From the NCBI GenBank assembly GCA_036278935.1, contig DASUKA010000074.1, forward strand, positions 1 through 43,694: a stretch of DNA of 43,694 nucleotides, given 5' to 3'. Below the pieces are notes generated by a model, which was given only the letters and a program-made list of their open reading frames with translations, did not search any database and had not been told where the DNA came from. Below are positions 1-7,191 of this stretch, in pieces (position 1 is the stretch's first letter; each line of letters begins with the position of its first letter). The stretch is from DASSNR01 sp036278935. GTDB lineage: Bacteria > Gemmatimonadota > Gemmatimonadetes > Gemmatimonadales > Gemmatimonadaceae. The translations under genes and the position numbers were made by a program.

Positions 1-41
1 GGCCGCAGCCCCGGCCGCAGCCCCGGCCGCAGCCCAGGCCG
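1..41. repeat. Left copy of 41-bp terminal direct repeat (contig circularity)
   Basis: Bases 1-41 are identical to bases 43654-43694. The copy consists of three 12-bp units (GGCCGCAGCCCC, the same, GGCCGCAGCCCA) plus GGCCG. I read this as the overlap left when an assembler opens a circular or circularly permuted genome inside a tandem repeat. Removing one copy restores both the 12-bp periodicity and the reading frame of the gene that crosses the ends. A true short terminal repeat is possible but less likely. Confidence 0.85.
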
Positions 42-480
42 CATCCCTGGCCGCAGCCCCGGCCTTGCGCGCTCGATGGAGCGCCGGCTGCGCCGCGCGT
101 GCCGTCACGGCATCGACGATGCGCGCCGTCGCCTCCAGCGCCCGCGCGTGCTCATCGAGTCCAGCGATTCGGAGCCATGCCGGCGCGCAGACGCGAGCCA
201 GCCAATCAGTGGCCAGCCAGGCACGCGCCTCATCATCGTCCTGCGTCGTGCGCGTGCCGATGAGCAGAGGGAGAATGGGACGGAGTAAGCGGGTGCGGTC
301 GGCATCGGATAGTGCATCATTCCACGACCGGACAAACGCCGCGATCACCGGCGATGCGCACTCGGGCGTGTCGCTATGCGGCTCGCCCGCGAGCCACGCC
401 ACGGCTTCCATGGCACATACGCCATCATCGCGGGTGTCGTGCGCACCCCTGTCTAGGGTCAGTGTGTCCAGTGACAGCAT
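1..480 (-). CDS. Ala-rich tandem-repeat protein, N-terminal part (gene crosses the contig ends)
   Basis: An open frame starts at the ATG at 478-480 behind a strong ribosome site (AAGGAGAG, 7 nt upstream) and runs off the left end without a stop. The 160 codons seen begin MLSLDTLTLDRG and form a soluble domain rich in Trp, Asp and Leu (about residues 1-140). Tetrapeptide repeats AAAG, AAAW and RDAA encoded by 12-bp units follow. With the 41-bp terminal overlap removed, the frame continues from 43653 to a TGA at 43471-43473, giving about 220 aa. It resembles a hypothetical family seen in phages and actinobacteria with helical W-A-A-A repeats; no function is known to me. Two copies of the phage palindrome lie just upstream. 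Repeat number may be collapsed by assembly. Confidence 0.8.
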   Translation of the reverse strand, partial: MLSLDTLTLDRGAHDTRDDGVCAMEAVAWLAGEPHSDTPECASPVIAAFVRSWNDALSDADRTRLLRPILPLLIGTRTTQDDDEARAWLATDWLARVCAPAWLRIAGLDEHARALEATARIVDAVTARAAQPALHRARKAGAAARDAAWAAAGAAAGAAA

Positions 481-516
481 GGTACTCTCCTTGAGTGTTG
501 TGCAGTGGGCTCGGTA

Positions 517-531
517 TAGCCTGGTAGGCGC
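517..531. promoter_or_regulatory. Palindromic operator site 1 (TAGCCT-GGT-AGGCGC)
   Basis: Near match to the recurring palindrome TAGCCTNNNAGGCTA (left half perfect, right half AGGCGC). It lies upstream of the leftward repeat-protein gene starting at 480. On the minus strand a TATACC -10-like hexamer (513-518) abuts it, but I see no good -35. Part of the genome-wide operator set. Confidence 0.6.
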
Positions 532-537
532 AAAGTA

Positions 538-552
538 ATGCCAGATAGGCTA
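538..552. promoter_or_regulatory. Palindromic operator site 2 (ATGCCA-GAT-AGGCTA), degenerate
   Basis: The right half AGGCTA is perfect and the left half matches 3 of 6 positions. It is centred 21 bp (two helical turns) from site 1, so two dimers could sit side by side. The TAG stop of the VRR-NUC gene lies inside it at 550-552. Confidence 0.45.
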
Positions 553-1005
553 CCCGTCAACCCCTGCTCGACTCACGCGGGTGACCGGCAGGGCGAGGTA
601 GTCGAGCAGCACCGCCTCGGCGGCCTCAGCGCCCTTGCACACCTCGACGCGGAACCCGCGCAGGGCGTGGCGCTTGTGCCACGTCCGTTGCGCCTGCTTC
701 ACATCGGACGGCGTGGCGTCTACACGCTTCAACTCCATCAACAGGCCATGCCAGCCACCGCGGGCCACGAGGAGCATCACATCCTCGATACCGGGCTTCA
801 CGCCCTCGCGCTTGGCGCGGATGGCCAGCAGCCTGTTGGACCCGTACCCGCCTTTGTAGCCGCCGGCATTGGGCACGGCGAACATCTCATCGAGCTCCGG
901 GTACCTGGCGGCCATTACGCCGGCCCACGCGAACAGCGCCACCTGCTCTTGGTGCTCCGTGGGCACCAGCATCGCGCGCAGTGCGGGGGTGGGGCGCACG
1001 CTCAT
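550..1005 (-). CDS. VRR-NUC domain nuclease
   Basis: Protein of 151 aa. The VRR-NUC fold (PD-(D/E)xK superfamily) is supported by PNAGG at 45-49, G68-VKPG-IED75 and the E91-L-K93 motif, the order expected for phage stand-alone VRR-NUC enzymes. These are Mg-dependent DNA nucleases thought to act on branched or recombination intermediates. The start ATG at 1003-1005 overlaps the stop of the methyltransferase gene (ATGA), indicating translational coupling; a longer upstream start would run into that gene. It is the last gene of the early leftward operon, and its stop lies in operator site 2. Confidence 0.85.
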   Translation of the reverse strand: MSVRPTPALRAMLVPTEHQEQVALFAWAGVMAARYPELDEMFAVPNAGGYKGGYGSNRLLAIRAKREGVKPGIEDVMLLVARGGWHGLLMELKRVDATPSDVKQAQRTWHKRHALRGFRVEVCKGAEAAEAVLLDYLALPVTRVSRAGVDG

Positions 1006-2552
1006 GCTGCCACAGCCTCGCTGAGCGTTGGCACGTTGGCGGCGACGATGGCCGCGGCGAGCGGCGGGCATACGCTGTTGCCCACCATGCGCACCTGCGC
1101 GGTCTTGCTAAGCGGCCGGCCGTTGTACTCGATGTCGATCGCATAGGTATCGGGGAAGCCCTGCGCGCGGTAGAGCTCGCGCGGGGCCAGCATGCGCATG
1201 CCAATGTCCGCGATGGCGTACGCCTCCCCGTGTACAGCGACAAGCCCCATCCGGTCCCGACTGGTCACAGTTCGCATCGGGTCGAATAGCGTTTGCCCTT
1301 CTTGCTCGTTGCCGTAATAGGCCACGAGGAACGCGCGCACCTCGGCCAAGTGAGTGCCGCCGGCCGTGATCGTGGCTGCGGGTACGTCGAGCGGCTGACC
1401 GGCCTGCGACGTGCCCCGCAGCTTCACCAGTGACGACGCCACGAGTGCGTTGTGGTCGGACGTGGTGATCGTGGGCGTGGGGTCGAACAACGAGGCAGCC
1501 ATCACATCGCTTTCGTGCCGCTCGGTGTAGTGCTTGGCGAGGAACGCCGCCACCATCTGCGCGCCGTTCTGCGTCGGGACGATCGTCGGCAACGGCCGCT
1601 CGATAGATGCCGTGCGCGGCGCTTGGCCGTCGCGTTCCCCGTAGCGCGGGATGAGGTAGGGAACGACGAGCGCGAAGTCCTTGCTCGCCGTCACTGTGGG
1701 GATCGGCACGCCAAGCGATTCCTCACCCGAGCCCCACCGCTTGCCACTCGCGCTCTCCTCTCCGTGCGCACACCGCACGATGAACGGCTCGGCCGCGTCG
1801 AGCACATAGCGCTGCACCCCGCGCGCGATGCGGCGCATGGTGGCCTCGGCCAGCGGGCGCTTGACGCCCACCGCGCGCGCTTCCTCGCGCGTCAAAAAGA
1901 TCGAGGGACACGGGAGCGACCAGTCGATGCACTCCGCGGCCGTGCGCCATGGGTAGGCGCGCCCATTGCCGTGGGTCGGCTGCGGCCAGACGATTGCCCG
2001 GCCATCGCACCGCGCGATGAGAAAGAGGCGCTTCCGTGAAGTGGGGGCGCCATAGTCGCACGCGCGCAGCTCGCGCCAGTCAACGACATAGCCCAGCCGC
2101 CGCAGCTTGGCGACGAACCGGCGGAACGTCTGCCCCTTCCGCGCAGGACACGGGCGCCCGGTCGAACGCAATACCGGACCCCATGTTTGGAACTCCTCGA
2201 CGTTCTCGAGGATGATGACGCGCGGCTTCACCGCGACGGCCCATCGCACGGCGACCCAGGCGAGCCCGCGAACGCGCTTACTGACTGGCTTGCCGCCCTT
2301 CGCTTTGGAGAAGTGCTTGCAATCGGGCGACAACCACAGCAGGCCGACCGGCCAACCACTGCACGCCTTGACCGGATCAACTTTCCACACGTCCTCGCGA
2401 TAGTGGCGCGTTGCCGGATGGTTCGCCTTGTGGAGCTCAATGGCCTCCGCATCGTGGTTGATGGCGATGTCGGGATCGCGCCCGAGCGCGAGGCGGATGC
2501 CCTCCGACGCGCCACCGCCACCCGCGAAGCTATCCACCAAGAGCTCCAGCAT
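1002..2552 (-). CDS. C5-cytosine DNA methyltransferase
   Basis: Protein of 516 aa that methylates cytosine C5 in DNA, probably for protection against host restriction. Motif I is DSFAGGGGAS (7-16). The catalytic loop is SPDCKHFSKAKG with Cys78, a P-D-C variant of the usual P-P-C common in phage enzymes. Motif VI is ENVEE (116-120), motif VIII RKRLFLI (173-179) and motif X GNSV (491-494). The recognition region contains about five repeats of the form P-x-x-T-(I/V)-T-x(5-8)-LV with following hydrophobic residues (about 283-440). The start at 2550-2552 shares one base with the helicase stop (TAATG). No cognate restriction endonuclease gene is adjacent. Confidence 0.92.
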   Translation of the reverse strand: MLELLVDSFAGGGGASEGIRLALGRDPDIAINHDAEAIELHKANHPATRHYREDVWKVDPVKACSGWPVGLLWLSPDCKHFSKAKGGKPVSKRVRGLAWVAVRWAVAVKPRVIILENVEEFQTWGPVLRSTGRPCPARKGQTFRRFVAKLRRLGYVVDWRELRACDYGAPTSRKRLFLIARCDGRAIVWPQPTHGNGRAYPWRTAAECIDWSLPCPSIFLTREEARAVGVKRPLAEATMRRIARGVQRYVLDAAEPFIVRCAHGEESASGKRWGSGEESLGVPIPTVTASKDFALVVPYLIPRYGERDGQAPRTASIERPLPTIVPTQNGAQMVAAFLAKHYTERHESDVMAASLFDPTPTITTSDHNALVASSLVKLRGTSQAGQPLDVPAATITAGGTHLAEVRAFLVAYYGNEQEGQTLFDPMRTVTSRDRMGLVAVHGEAYAIADIGMRMLAPRELYRAQGFPDTYAIDIEYNGRPLSKTAQVRMVGNSVCPPLAAAIVAANVPTLSEAVAA

Positions 2553-3883
2553 TACGCCGCCCTCGCCATGAGATGGTCCGGATGGTTCTCGACGCGCATG
2601 TACTTCCCAACCCATCGGAGCACCGCCGTGAAGGGAGGGAGATCCCGCGCCTTCTCGAACGACACCTCCATCCGCTCGCGGTCGCCGTGCGGATCGTACA
2701 TGGCCGGCCGGTAGACGAGCCCCGCGAAGTCCGCTGCCTCCCGCATCCCCTGCGACCACCGGAGGTGATGCAGCCGCGGGCGCGGCGTCTCGCCCTTCTC
2801 CACGCCGGCCGCGTCTACCTGGCACGTGGCGATGACCGCGAGTTCCAGCTCCTTCGCCGCGCCCTTGAGGTCGTACGAGATGTTCGTCAGCGCGAGCGCC
2901 ATCATGTCCTCGCTCGCGCAGCGCACGAGCTGAATGAAGTCCACCACCACAAGCGCCAAGGCGAGATGCTTCGCCTTGAGGTGCCGGAGCCGGGCCAGCA
3001 CCTCGCGAATCTCCGGGCGCGGCGTGTCGTCGATATGGAGCGGCATCTTGCCGAGCGCCCCGCCCGCGTTGATGAGATGCGTGTAGTCGCGGTCCACGAG
3101 TTGCCCCTTGCGGAGCGCGCCCGACCCCACGAGGGCGAGGTTCGCCAGGCTCCGCTCGATGAGCCCCTTGGATGTCATCTCGGCCGAGACGATCCCGCAT
3201 TCCACGCCGGCCATCGCCGCGTTGAGCAAGATGTTGAGCCCGAGCGCCGTCTTGCCGCTGCCCGGCACGCCAGCCATGATCGCCAGGTCACCCGGCCGCA
3301 GGCCGCCGATGTGCTCATCGATGGCGGTGTAGCCGGTGGCGACCCCCGGGACCGCGCGCCCGTTCGCCCGGTCCTCGATCTCGCGCAGCACATCCCAGAC
3401 GAAATCACCCGCCGGCCGGAACCCGCGCGCGCCGGCCACGGCTGCCACGGTGACCACCTCACTGGCGATACTCGAGGCGATGTCGCGCGGCTTGACGGAG
3501 GGCGACATCGCCTCAGCCTCCACGCGCCGCGCCAGCAGAATGAGCGCGCGCCGCTCGGCCTGCTCACGCACGATCCGCGCGTGGTAGATGACGTTGGCCG
3601 CCGTAGGCACCGCATCAATGAGCCAGCCGATGTAGTCCTTCCCGCCGGCCGTCTTGAGATCGCCGGCCCGCTCCAGCTCGGCGGCCAGCGTCAGCGGGTC
3701 AATCTCTTCGCCGGTGCTGCGGAGCCCCACGAGCGCGCGCCAGATGGCCCGGTGCCGCGCATCGGAGAAGTGGTCCTCGTGCAGAACCCCGGAGGCCGTG
3801 GTGTACGCCTCCTCTTCCATCAGGCATGCAGCCAGGACGGCCGTCTCGGCGTCGAGGTTGGCGGGGAGCGGCGCGCAAGGCAT
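2552..3883 (-). CDS. dnaB: Replicative DNA helicase, DnaB family
   Basis: Protein of 443 aa, the usual length of DnaB helicases. An N-terminal DnaB domain (about 5-115) is followed by a RecA-type motor with Walker A GVPGSGKT (205-212), Walker B VVVDFIQL (312-319) and a QVD sensor-like segment near 355. It would unwind the replication fork as a hexamer. The start at 3881-3883 has a GGGGAG ribosome site and overlaps the stop of the initiator gene by one base (TGATG). Residues after 370 are a divergent version of the RecA-fold C-terminus, normal in phage enzymes. A RAD/KaiC-type ATPase is the alternative, but the N-terminal domain argues for DnaB. Confidence 0.93.
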   Translation of the reverse strand: MPCAPLPANLDAETAVLAACLMEEEAYTTASGVLHEDHFSDARHRAIWRALVGLRSTGEEIDPLTLAAELERAGDLKTAGGKDYIGWLIDAVPTAANVIYHARIVREQAERRALILLARRVEAEAMSPSVKPRDIASSIASEVVTVAAVAGARGFRPAGDFVWDVLREIEDRANGRAVPGVATGYTAIDEHIGGLRPGDLAIMAGVPGSGKTALGLNILLNAAMAGVECGIVSAEMTSKGLIERSLANLALVGSGALRKGQLVDRDYTHLINAGGALGKMPLHIDDTPRPEIREVLARLRHLKAKHLALALVVVDFIQLVRCASEDMMALALTNISYDLKGAAKELELAVIATCQVDAAGVEKGETPRPRLHHLRWSQGMREAADFAGLVYRPAMYDPHGDRERMEVSFEKARDLPPFTAVLRWVGKYMRVENHPDHLMARAA

Positions 3884-4644
3884 CAGCTCCCCACCGCCGG
3901 CAGGTAGATACTGTGGGGGGCACTGGCGCCAGTCCGGCCCGCTGGACGTGGCGTCTCCCACGCCTCGGCGTAATGCTCGCCCGGCCCGTAGAATGTTTTG
4001 GCCATCTTCACATACTCGGACCCCTCGCGATGGGTGGCGCGGATAAAGGCTGCGTAGCGCTCTGTGCCGGCCAGGAGCGCCGCCGGATCGGCGCCAGCGT
4101 TTACACGTGCCCTCCACGCCCGGTATGCCTCGCGCTTGCTGTTGCCCGAGCGCGTGGGGTAGGCGCGCCACGCCGCCTCGAACGCCTCCGGATAGGTGAA
4201 CGCCGGTGTGGTCGCATCCTCCTGCGCGGCGGGCGCCTCGGTGGTCTGTCGCGCCCGGTAGCGCCGGGTGCGCACCGCCGAGCTGTCCTCGCGCTCCGGC
4301 TGGCGCTTCGCCCACTGCACGATCATGCCATCCGACACGAGCGCCTTCTCGTGCAGGGCGTGGATGATCGCCATGACTTGGCGCTCCTCCAGCCCGAGGA
4401 AATCGCCCATGCTCTCCGGGTCGCAGGTGGCGATGGAGCCACGGGGGGACTGCTGGCTGGCGTGGTCGAGGAGGGTCCACCAGACCGCCACCACGTGCGC
4501 GATACTGACAGGCGCCGCGCCATCCGTCGTGCAATGTTCGGACGCCCTCCGGGCCACACTCAGCCACTTGCTGTCCACGGGCGCGCCGTGATAGCTGCGG
4601 AACCAGTCCATTACCTGCGCGGGAGTGGGGATGCCATCGGCCAT
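3883..4644 (-). CDS. Phage replication initiation protein (helicase-loader or replisome-organizer type)
   Basis: Protein of 253 aa directly upstream of the DnaB gene. The N-terminal half (about 1-115) reads as a winged-helix module with a GLEERQVMAIIHALHEKALV recognition-helix-like segment. A charged linker follows. The C-terminal block AFEAAWRAYP (about 164-173) and KMAKTFYGPG is seen in many phage replication proteins that precede helicase genes. Likely roles are origin binding and helicase loading, which is inferred from context. The start at 4642-4644 lies three bases after the stop of the preceding gene. Confidence 0.75.
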   Translation of the reverse strand: MADGIPTPAQVMDWFRSYHGAPVDSKWLSVARRASEHCTTDGAAPVSIAHVVAVWWTLLDHASQQSPRGSIATCDPESMGDFLGLEERQVMAIIHALHEKALVSDGMIVQWAKRQPEREDSSAVRTRRYRARQTTEAPAAQEDATTPAFTYPEAFEAAWRAYPTRSGNSKREAYRAWRARVNAGADPAALLAGTERYAAFIRATHREGSEYVKMAKTFYGPGEHYAEAWETPRPAGRTGASAPHSIYLPAVGS

Positions 4645-4647
4645 GAT

Positions 4648-4983
4648 CTACGCCGCATGGGATGCTTGCGCCGGGTGCCGCGCGACGAGGAGGTACCCGC
4701 CGTTCCGCCGGGTCTCCGTCTGTTCGATCTCGTGATCCTGGCGCAGGCGGCAGACGGCCGGACATACGCTCTGGATCGGCATCCCGAGCTCGCGCGCCAG
4801 CTCGGCGCGCGTGGCGCCGACGAGTGGGGTGAGTCGGATGCGCTGGAGGTAGTCCAGGATGCGGCGCCGAGTGAGGGGGTAGCGCTTGGTCTGATGGCGC
4901 GCGTTGTCGCGCGAGGTGGGAATGTCGGGGTGGTGGGGCAGGAGCCGCACGGCTGGCGCGGCTGGGCGTGGTGGGGTCGGCAT
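4648..4983 (-). CDS. Small winged-helix DNA-binding protein
   Basis: Protein of 111 aa. The central part (RRRILDYLQRIRLTPLVGAT and RAELARELGMPIQSVCPAVC) has helix-turn-helix character: helix, turn at LGMP, then a recognition helix. The next segment with YLLVARHP could be the wing. It is the first gene after the attP region and has its own good promoter (5022-5050) and a GAGGAGA ribosome site. It could regulate the replication genes behind it. The start at 4983 was chosen for that ribosome site; longer frames would run back through the attP region. Confidence 0.7.
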   Translation of the reverse strand: MPTPPRPAAPAVRLLPHHPDIPTSRDNARHQTKRYPLTRRRILDYLQRIRLTPLVGATRAELARELGMPIQSVCPAVCRLRQDHEIEQTETRRNGGYLLVARHPAQASHAA

Positions 4984-5021
4984 GCAGTCTCCTCTCGTAG
5001 GAATGCCATCGTCGGCGCTCC

Positions 5022-5050
5022 ATAATAATGCCAGCCGGGAGAAAATACAA
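5022..5050 (-). promoter_or_regulatory. Promoter for the leftward replication genes
   Basis: On the minus strand a -35 TTGTAT (5045-5050) is separated by exactly 17 nt from a -10 TATTAT (5022-5027). Transcription would start near 5015, about 30 nt before the ATG at 4983. Unlike almost every other promoter here, no TAGCCTNNNAGGCTA site is associated with it. Confidence 0.6.
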
Positions 5051-5093
5051 GCCACAGAGGCACCGAACAAGCCACGCCGGCAATGCCCATCCG

Positions 5094-5332
5094 TCCACAC
5101 TTTGTCCACACTTTGGGAAGCGAAATGCGCGCAAAATGGGCGCTTTCGCGCATCGGCCCGATGTGCTAACTTGCGCTGTTGCCGCGAGATACAAGAATGG
5201 CGGGGTGTAGTCGTACTAAGCGGTCGTCGGTTCAATCCCGACCGCTGGCTTGGAGTTAGCCGCGTCATCGACGGGCTAATGCGGGATGTGAGGGTAGAAG
5301 TGCCGGTCCGTCCACACTTTGCCCACACTTTG
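5094..5332. other. Candidate attP: tRNA 3'-end core flanked by tandem arm-type repeats
   Basis: This lies just beyond the integrase stop in a 359-bp gene-free stretch (4984-5342). The core candidate is a tRNA-like 3' part: T-arm GTCGG-TTCAATC-CCGAC (5226-5242), then CGCTGGC (5243-5249) in acceptor position and T5250 as discriminator. No matching 5' half (GCCAGCG) is nearby, so it is not a complete tRNA. On each side is a directly repeated 11-mer, (T/C)CCACACTTTG: 5094-5104 plus 5105-5115, and 5311-5321 plus 5322-5332. Each pair is followed by GGA. The pairs are 217 bp apart and look like integrase arm sites. This is the classical layout of a tyrosine-integrase attP. Confidence 0.7.
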
Positions 5333-5342
5333 GGAGCCGGCG

Positions 5343-6587
5343 TCATGCTGTGTTCGCCGCCTCTTCGGGGGTCCGGTGCACTACGCCGGCCGCACGCTCC
5401 ATCCGCTCCCGGCGCTGCTTGAGGTAGCTGTTCGCCTGCTTCATGTCCCGGTCCCCGATCCACTCCATCCCGAGCCGCGCATCACCCGTGCGGTCGGCCA
5501 CGTCGCCCGCCACCATGCGGCGGAATCCGTGCAGCGCCCGGTAGGGCTTGTGCTCGACGCCGGCCGCCTCCTCCGCCTTCCGCAGTGCGCGCCACATCGC
5601 CTGATAGCTGTACGGCTCGCCACGCTCAGCCCGCTCGATGCCGTGGGGCGGTAACACCCAGGGCGATGCCGCGATCGTGGCCGCACGCGAGCGCTGCGCG
5701 TGGTTCATGCGCGTCCATGCCCGGCCGGTCGGTGCCGCCAGCCAGTCGCGCGCCGTGCGGAGCGCTGAGACCGCCTCCCAGGTGAGCGGTTGCGTCAGCG
5801 GTTCCCCGTTCTTCTGGTAGCACTCCGGCCAGTGGATGACCCCAGCCTCCGCGTCGATGTCCTCCCACCGCAGATGCAGCACCGCGTTGGCCCGCTGGCC
5901 GTGGTGCCCGGCCAGCATGAGCGCCACCCACGCGCGCCACGTGCCGGCGTCCTGTGGGGAGAGCTGCCGGAGCAGCGCCACGTATTCCGCCTCGGTGTAT
6001 TCCTCCGGAGCGAGCACCACCGCACCGTTCGGCCGCTGCCAGCGGAACAGCGCCAGCTCGTTGGTCTGCACGAGCTTCCGCGTCTGCCCCCAATTCATGA
6101 CCACGCGCGCGACGTTCAGGACCTGGCGTATCTGGTTGATCGCCATCTCGGCCTTGCGTGCCGCCGTGATGAATTCGTCGGCGTGCAGGAGGGTCGTGTC
6201 GTTGACGGGCGTCCCCGCGCCACGGAACCGCTGCCACTTCTTCCACCGGCCCGCGTAGGCGATGCGCGTGGCTGGACGCCGGTCGAGATAGGCCGGCGCG
6301 TGGGTGTAGTGCTCCCAGAGCTCGCGATGGGTGAGCGCCGGAGCACCCTGTGCGGCCGTCTCGCGGCGCGCGGCCTCGAGACGGGTACGCTCGGCGTGGT
6401 ACGCCTCAGCCCACGCCCGCCCGGCGCGCCGGCCCTGCGCGTCGGCGGGGAACGCCTTCTCGTGCGGCACACCGGCCGCATCCCGGTAGTAGACGATGGT
6501 GTAGCCACGCGCCGTATCGACCACCGCCTTGACTTGATCGCCCCGGCCACCCCCACGATACAGCACCTTCCGTGATGAGCGCGGCAT
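5343..6587 (-). CDS. int: Tyrosine site-specific integrase
   Basis: Protein of 414 aa. An N-terminal arm-binding region (1-80) and a core-binding SAM-like domain (about 85-190) precede the catalytic domain with Arg232 (GQRANAVLHLRW), Lys259 (QKNGE), His353-x-x-Arg356 (HGFRR), a GDRD segment (378-381) in place of the usual G-H, and the nucleophile candidate Tyr388 (SYLK). It catalyses recombination of attP with the host attB. The stop lies 11 bp from the first arm repeat of the candidate attP. The start at 6585-6587 overlaps the preceding stop (TGATG); longer frames would run through that gene. It sits in the early operon behind an excisionase-like gene. Confidence 0.93.
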   Translation of the reverse strand: MPRSSRKVLYRGGGRGDQVKAVVDTARGYTIVYYRDAAGVPHEKAFPADAQGRRAGRAWAEAYHAERTRLEAARRETAAQGAPALTHRELWEHYTHAPAYLDRRPATRIAYAGRWKKWQRFRGAGTPVNDTTLLHADEFITAARKAEMAINQIRQVLNVARVVMNWGQTRKLVQTNELALFRWQRPNGAVVLAPEEYTEAEYVALLRQLSPQDAGTWRAWVALMLAGHHGQRANAVLHLRWEDIDAEAGVIHWPECYQKNGEPLTQPLTWEAVSALRTARDWLAAPTGRAWTRMNHAQRSRAATIAASPWVLPPHGIERAERGEPYSYQAMWRALRKAEEAAGVEHKPYRALHGFRRMVAGDVADRTGDARLGMEWIGDRDMKQANSYLKQRRERMERAAGVVHRTPEEAANTA

Positions 6588-6958
6588 CACGCCGCCTCGG
6601 CCGAAGCGGCATCGGCCCGGGCCATCGCGCGCGCCTCTGCCTCCACCGCGCTGGCATCGTAGCGGCGCGGGAGGATGCACTGGCGGTACTGGCGCACGTG
6701 CTTGCGATGCGGGTGCCACCGCGCGTTGCCCTCGGCCTCCCACCGCGGGAAGTGCCGGCGCAGGAAGGGCCGGGCATGCCCGGAGTAGAGCATCGCGTCC
6801 TCCTCGGAGAGCCACGTGAGGTAGTTTTCCGTGGCGCGCGCGAACTCGGTGCACAGTTGCTCGATGATCGCCGCGTCGTGCTCGTGGCCGAGCGCACGGG
6901 CGACCTGCGCCTTGGCGCGCCAGTCGGCCAGCACCGTCTCGGCGGTCGTCTCGGTCAT
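6587..6958 (-). CDS. Conserved hypothetical protein between xis-like and int genes
   Basis: Protein of 123 aa, not recognised. The first half (ADWRAKAQVARALGHEHDAA, then IIEQLCTEFARA) is helical with alternating charge. The middle is aromatic and basic (RWHPHRKHVRQYRQCILPRR). The end is an Ala/Glu-rich helix. No membrane segment or metal-binding cluster. The ATG at 6956-6958 overlaps the upstream stop (ATGA) and the TGA overlaps the integrase start, so it is translationally coupled on both sides. Its position suggests a role in the integration/excision decision, which is an inference. Confidence 0.7.
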   Translation of the reverse strand: MTETTAETVLADWRAKAQVARALGHEHDAAIIEQLCTEFARATENYLTWLSEEDAMLYSGHARPFLRRHFPRWEAEGNARWHPHRKHVRQYRQCILPRRYDASAVEAEARAMARADAASAEAA

Positions 6959-7191
6959 CGCTCGGGGAGTTGGTGGTCCAGTTGCCGCTTGGCCCACTCC
7001 AGCACGACGCTCGGCACGTACTTCGGCCCGCCGATGTTGGCACGGGGGATCGGGAGGCCATCCACAGTGCGGGGTTTGCAGCCGAGGAAGGCGGCGACCT
7101 GCTCCCGTGTCCAGAGGAGCTTGTCATCGACGACCGTATCACCAATGAGCGCCAGCCTCTCATCGAGTGTGGCTCCACGCACGCGGACCAT
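6955..7191 (-). CDS. Excisionase-like helix-turn-helix protein
   Basis: Protein of 78 aa. Residues around LLWTREQVAAFLGCKPRTVD match the MerR/excisionase-type helix-turn-helix (W-T-x-x-Q-V-A-x-x-L-G-C) found in phage Xis and related directionality factors. GLPIPRANIGG and a YVPSVVLEW segment follow, as in HTH_17 proteins. It lies two genes upstream of the integrase in the same operon. Start: ATG at 7189-7191, or GTG three bases upstream; both overlap the preceding stop. It may bend the attP arms to promote excision, which is inferred from family and place. Confidence 0.7.
   Translation of the reverse strand: MVRVRGATLDERLALIGDTVVDDKLLWTREQVAAFLGCKPRTVDGLPIPRANIGGPKYVPSVVLEWAKRQLDHQLPER

Noticed and set aside
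1002..3200. 732-aa methyltransferase with long N-terminal extension
   Set aside because: Motif I is at the very start of the 2552 version; the extension overlaps the DnaB gene and has shadow-frame composition.
2552..5194. Single 880-aa protein upstream of the methyltransferase
   Set aside because: The DnaB domain starts with its own ribosome site at 3883; the upstream part of the frame overlaps the initiator and wHTH genes and has low-complexity, shadow-like composition.
5201..5255. Complete tRNA gene near 5226-5250
   Set aside because: Only the T-arm and a 3' acceptor strand are present. No 5' acceptor strand, D-arm or anticodon stem fits, so it is an attP-type fragment.
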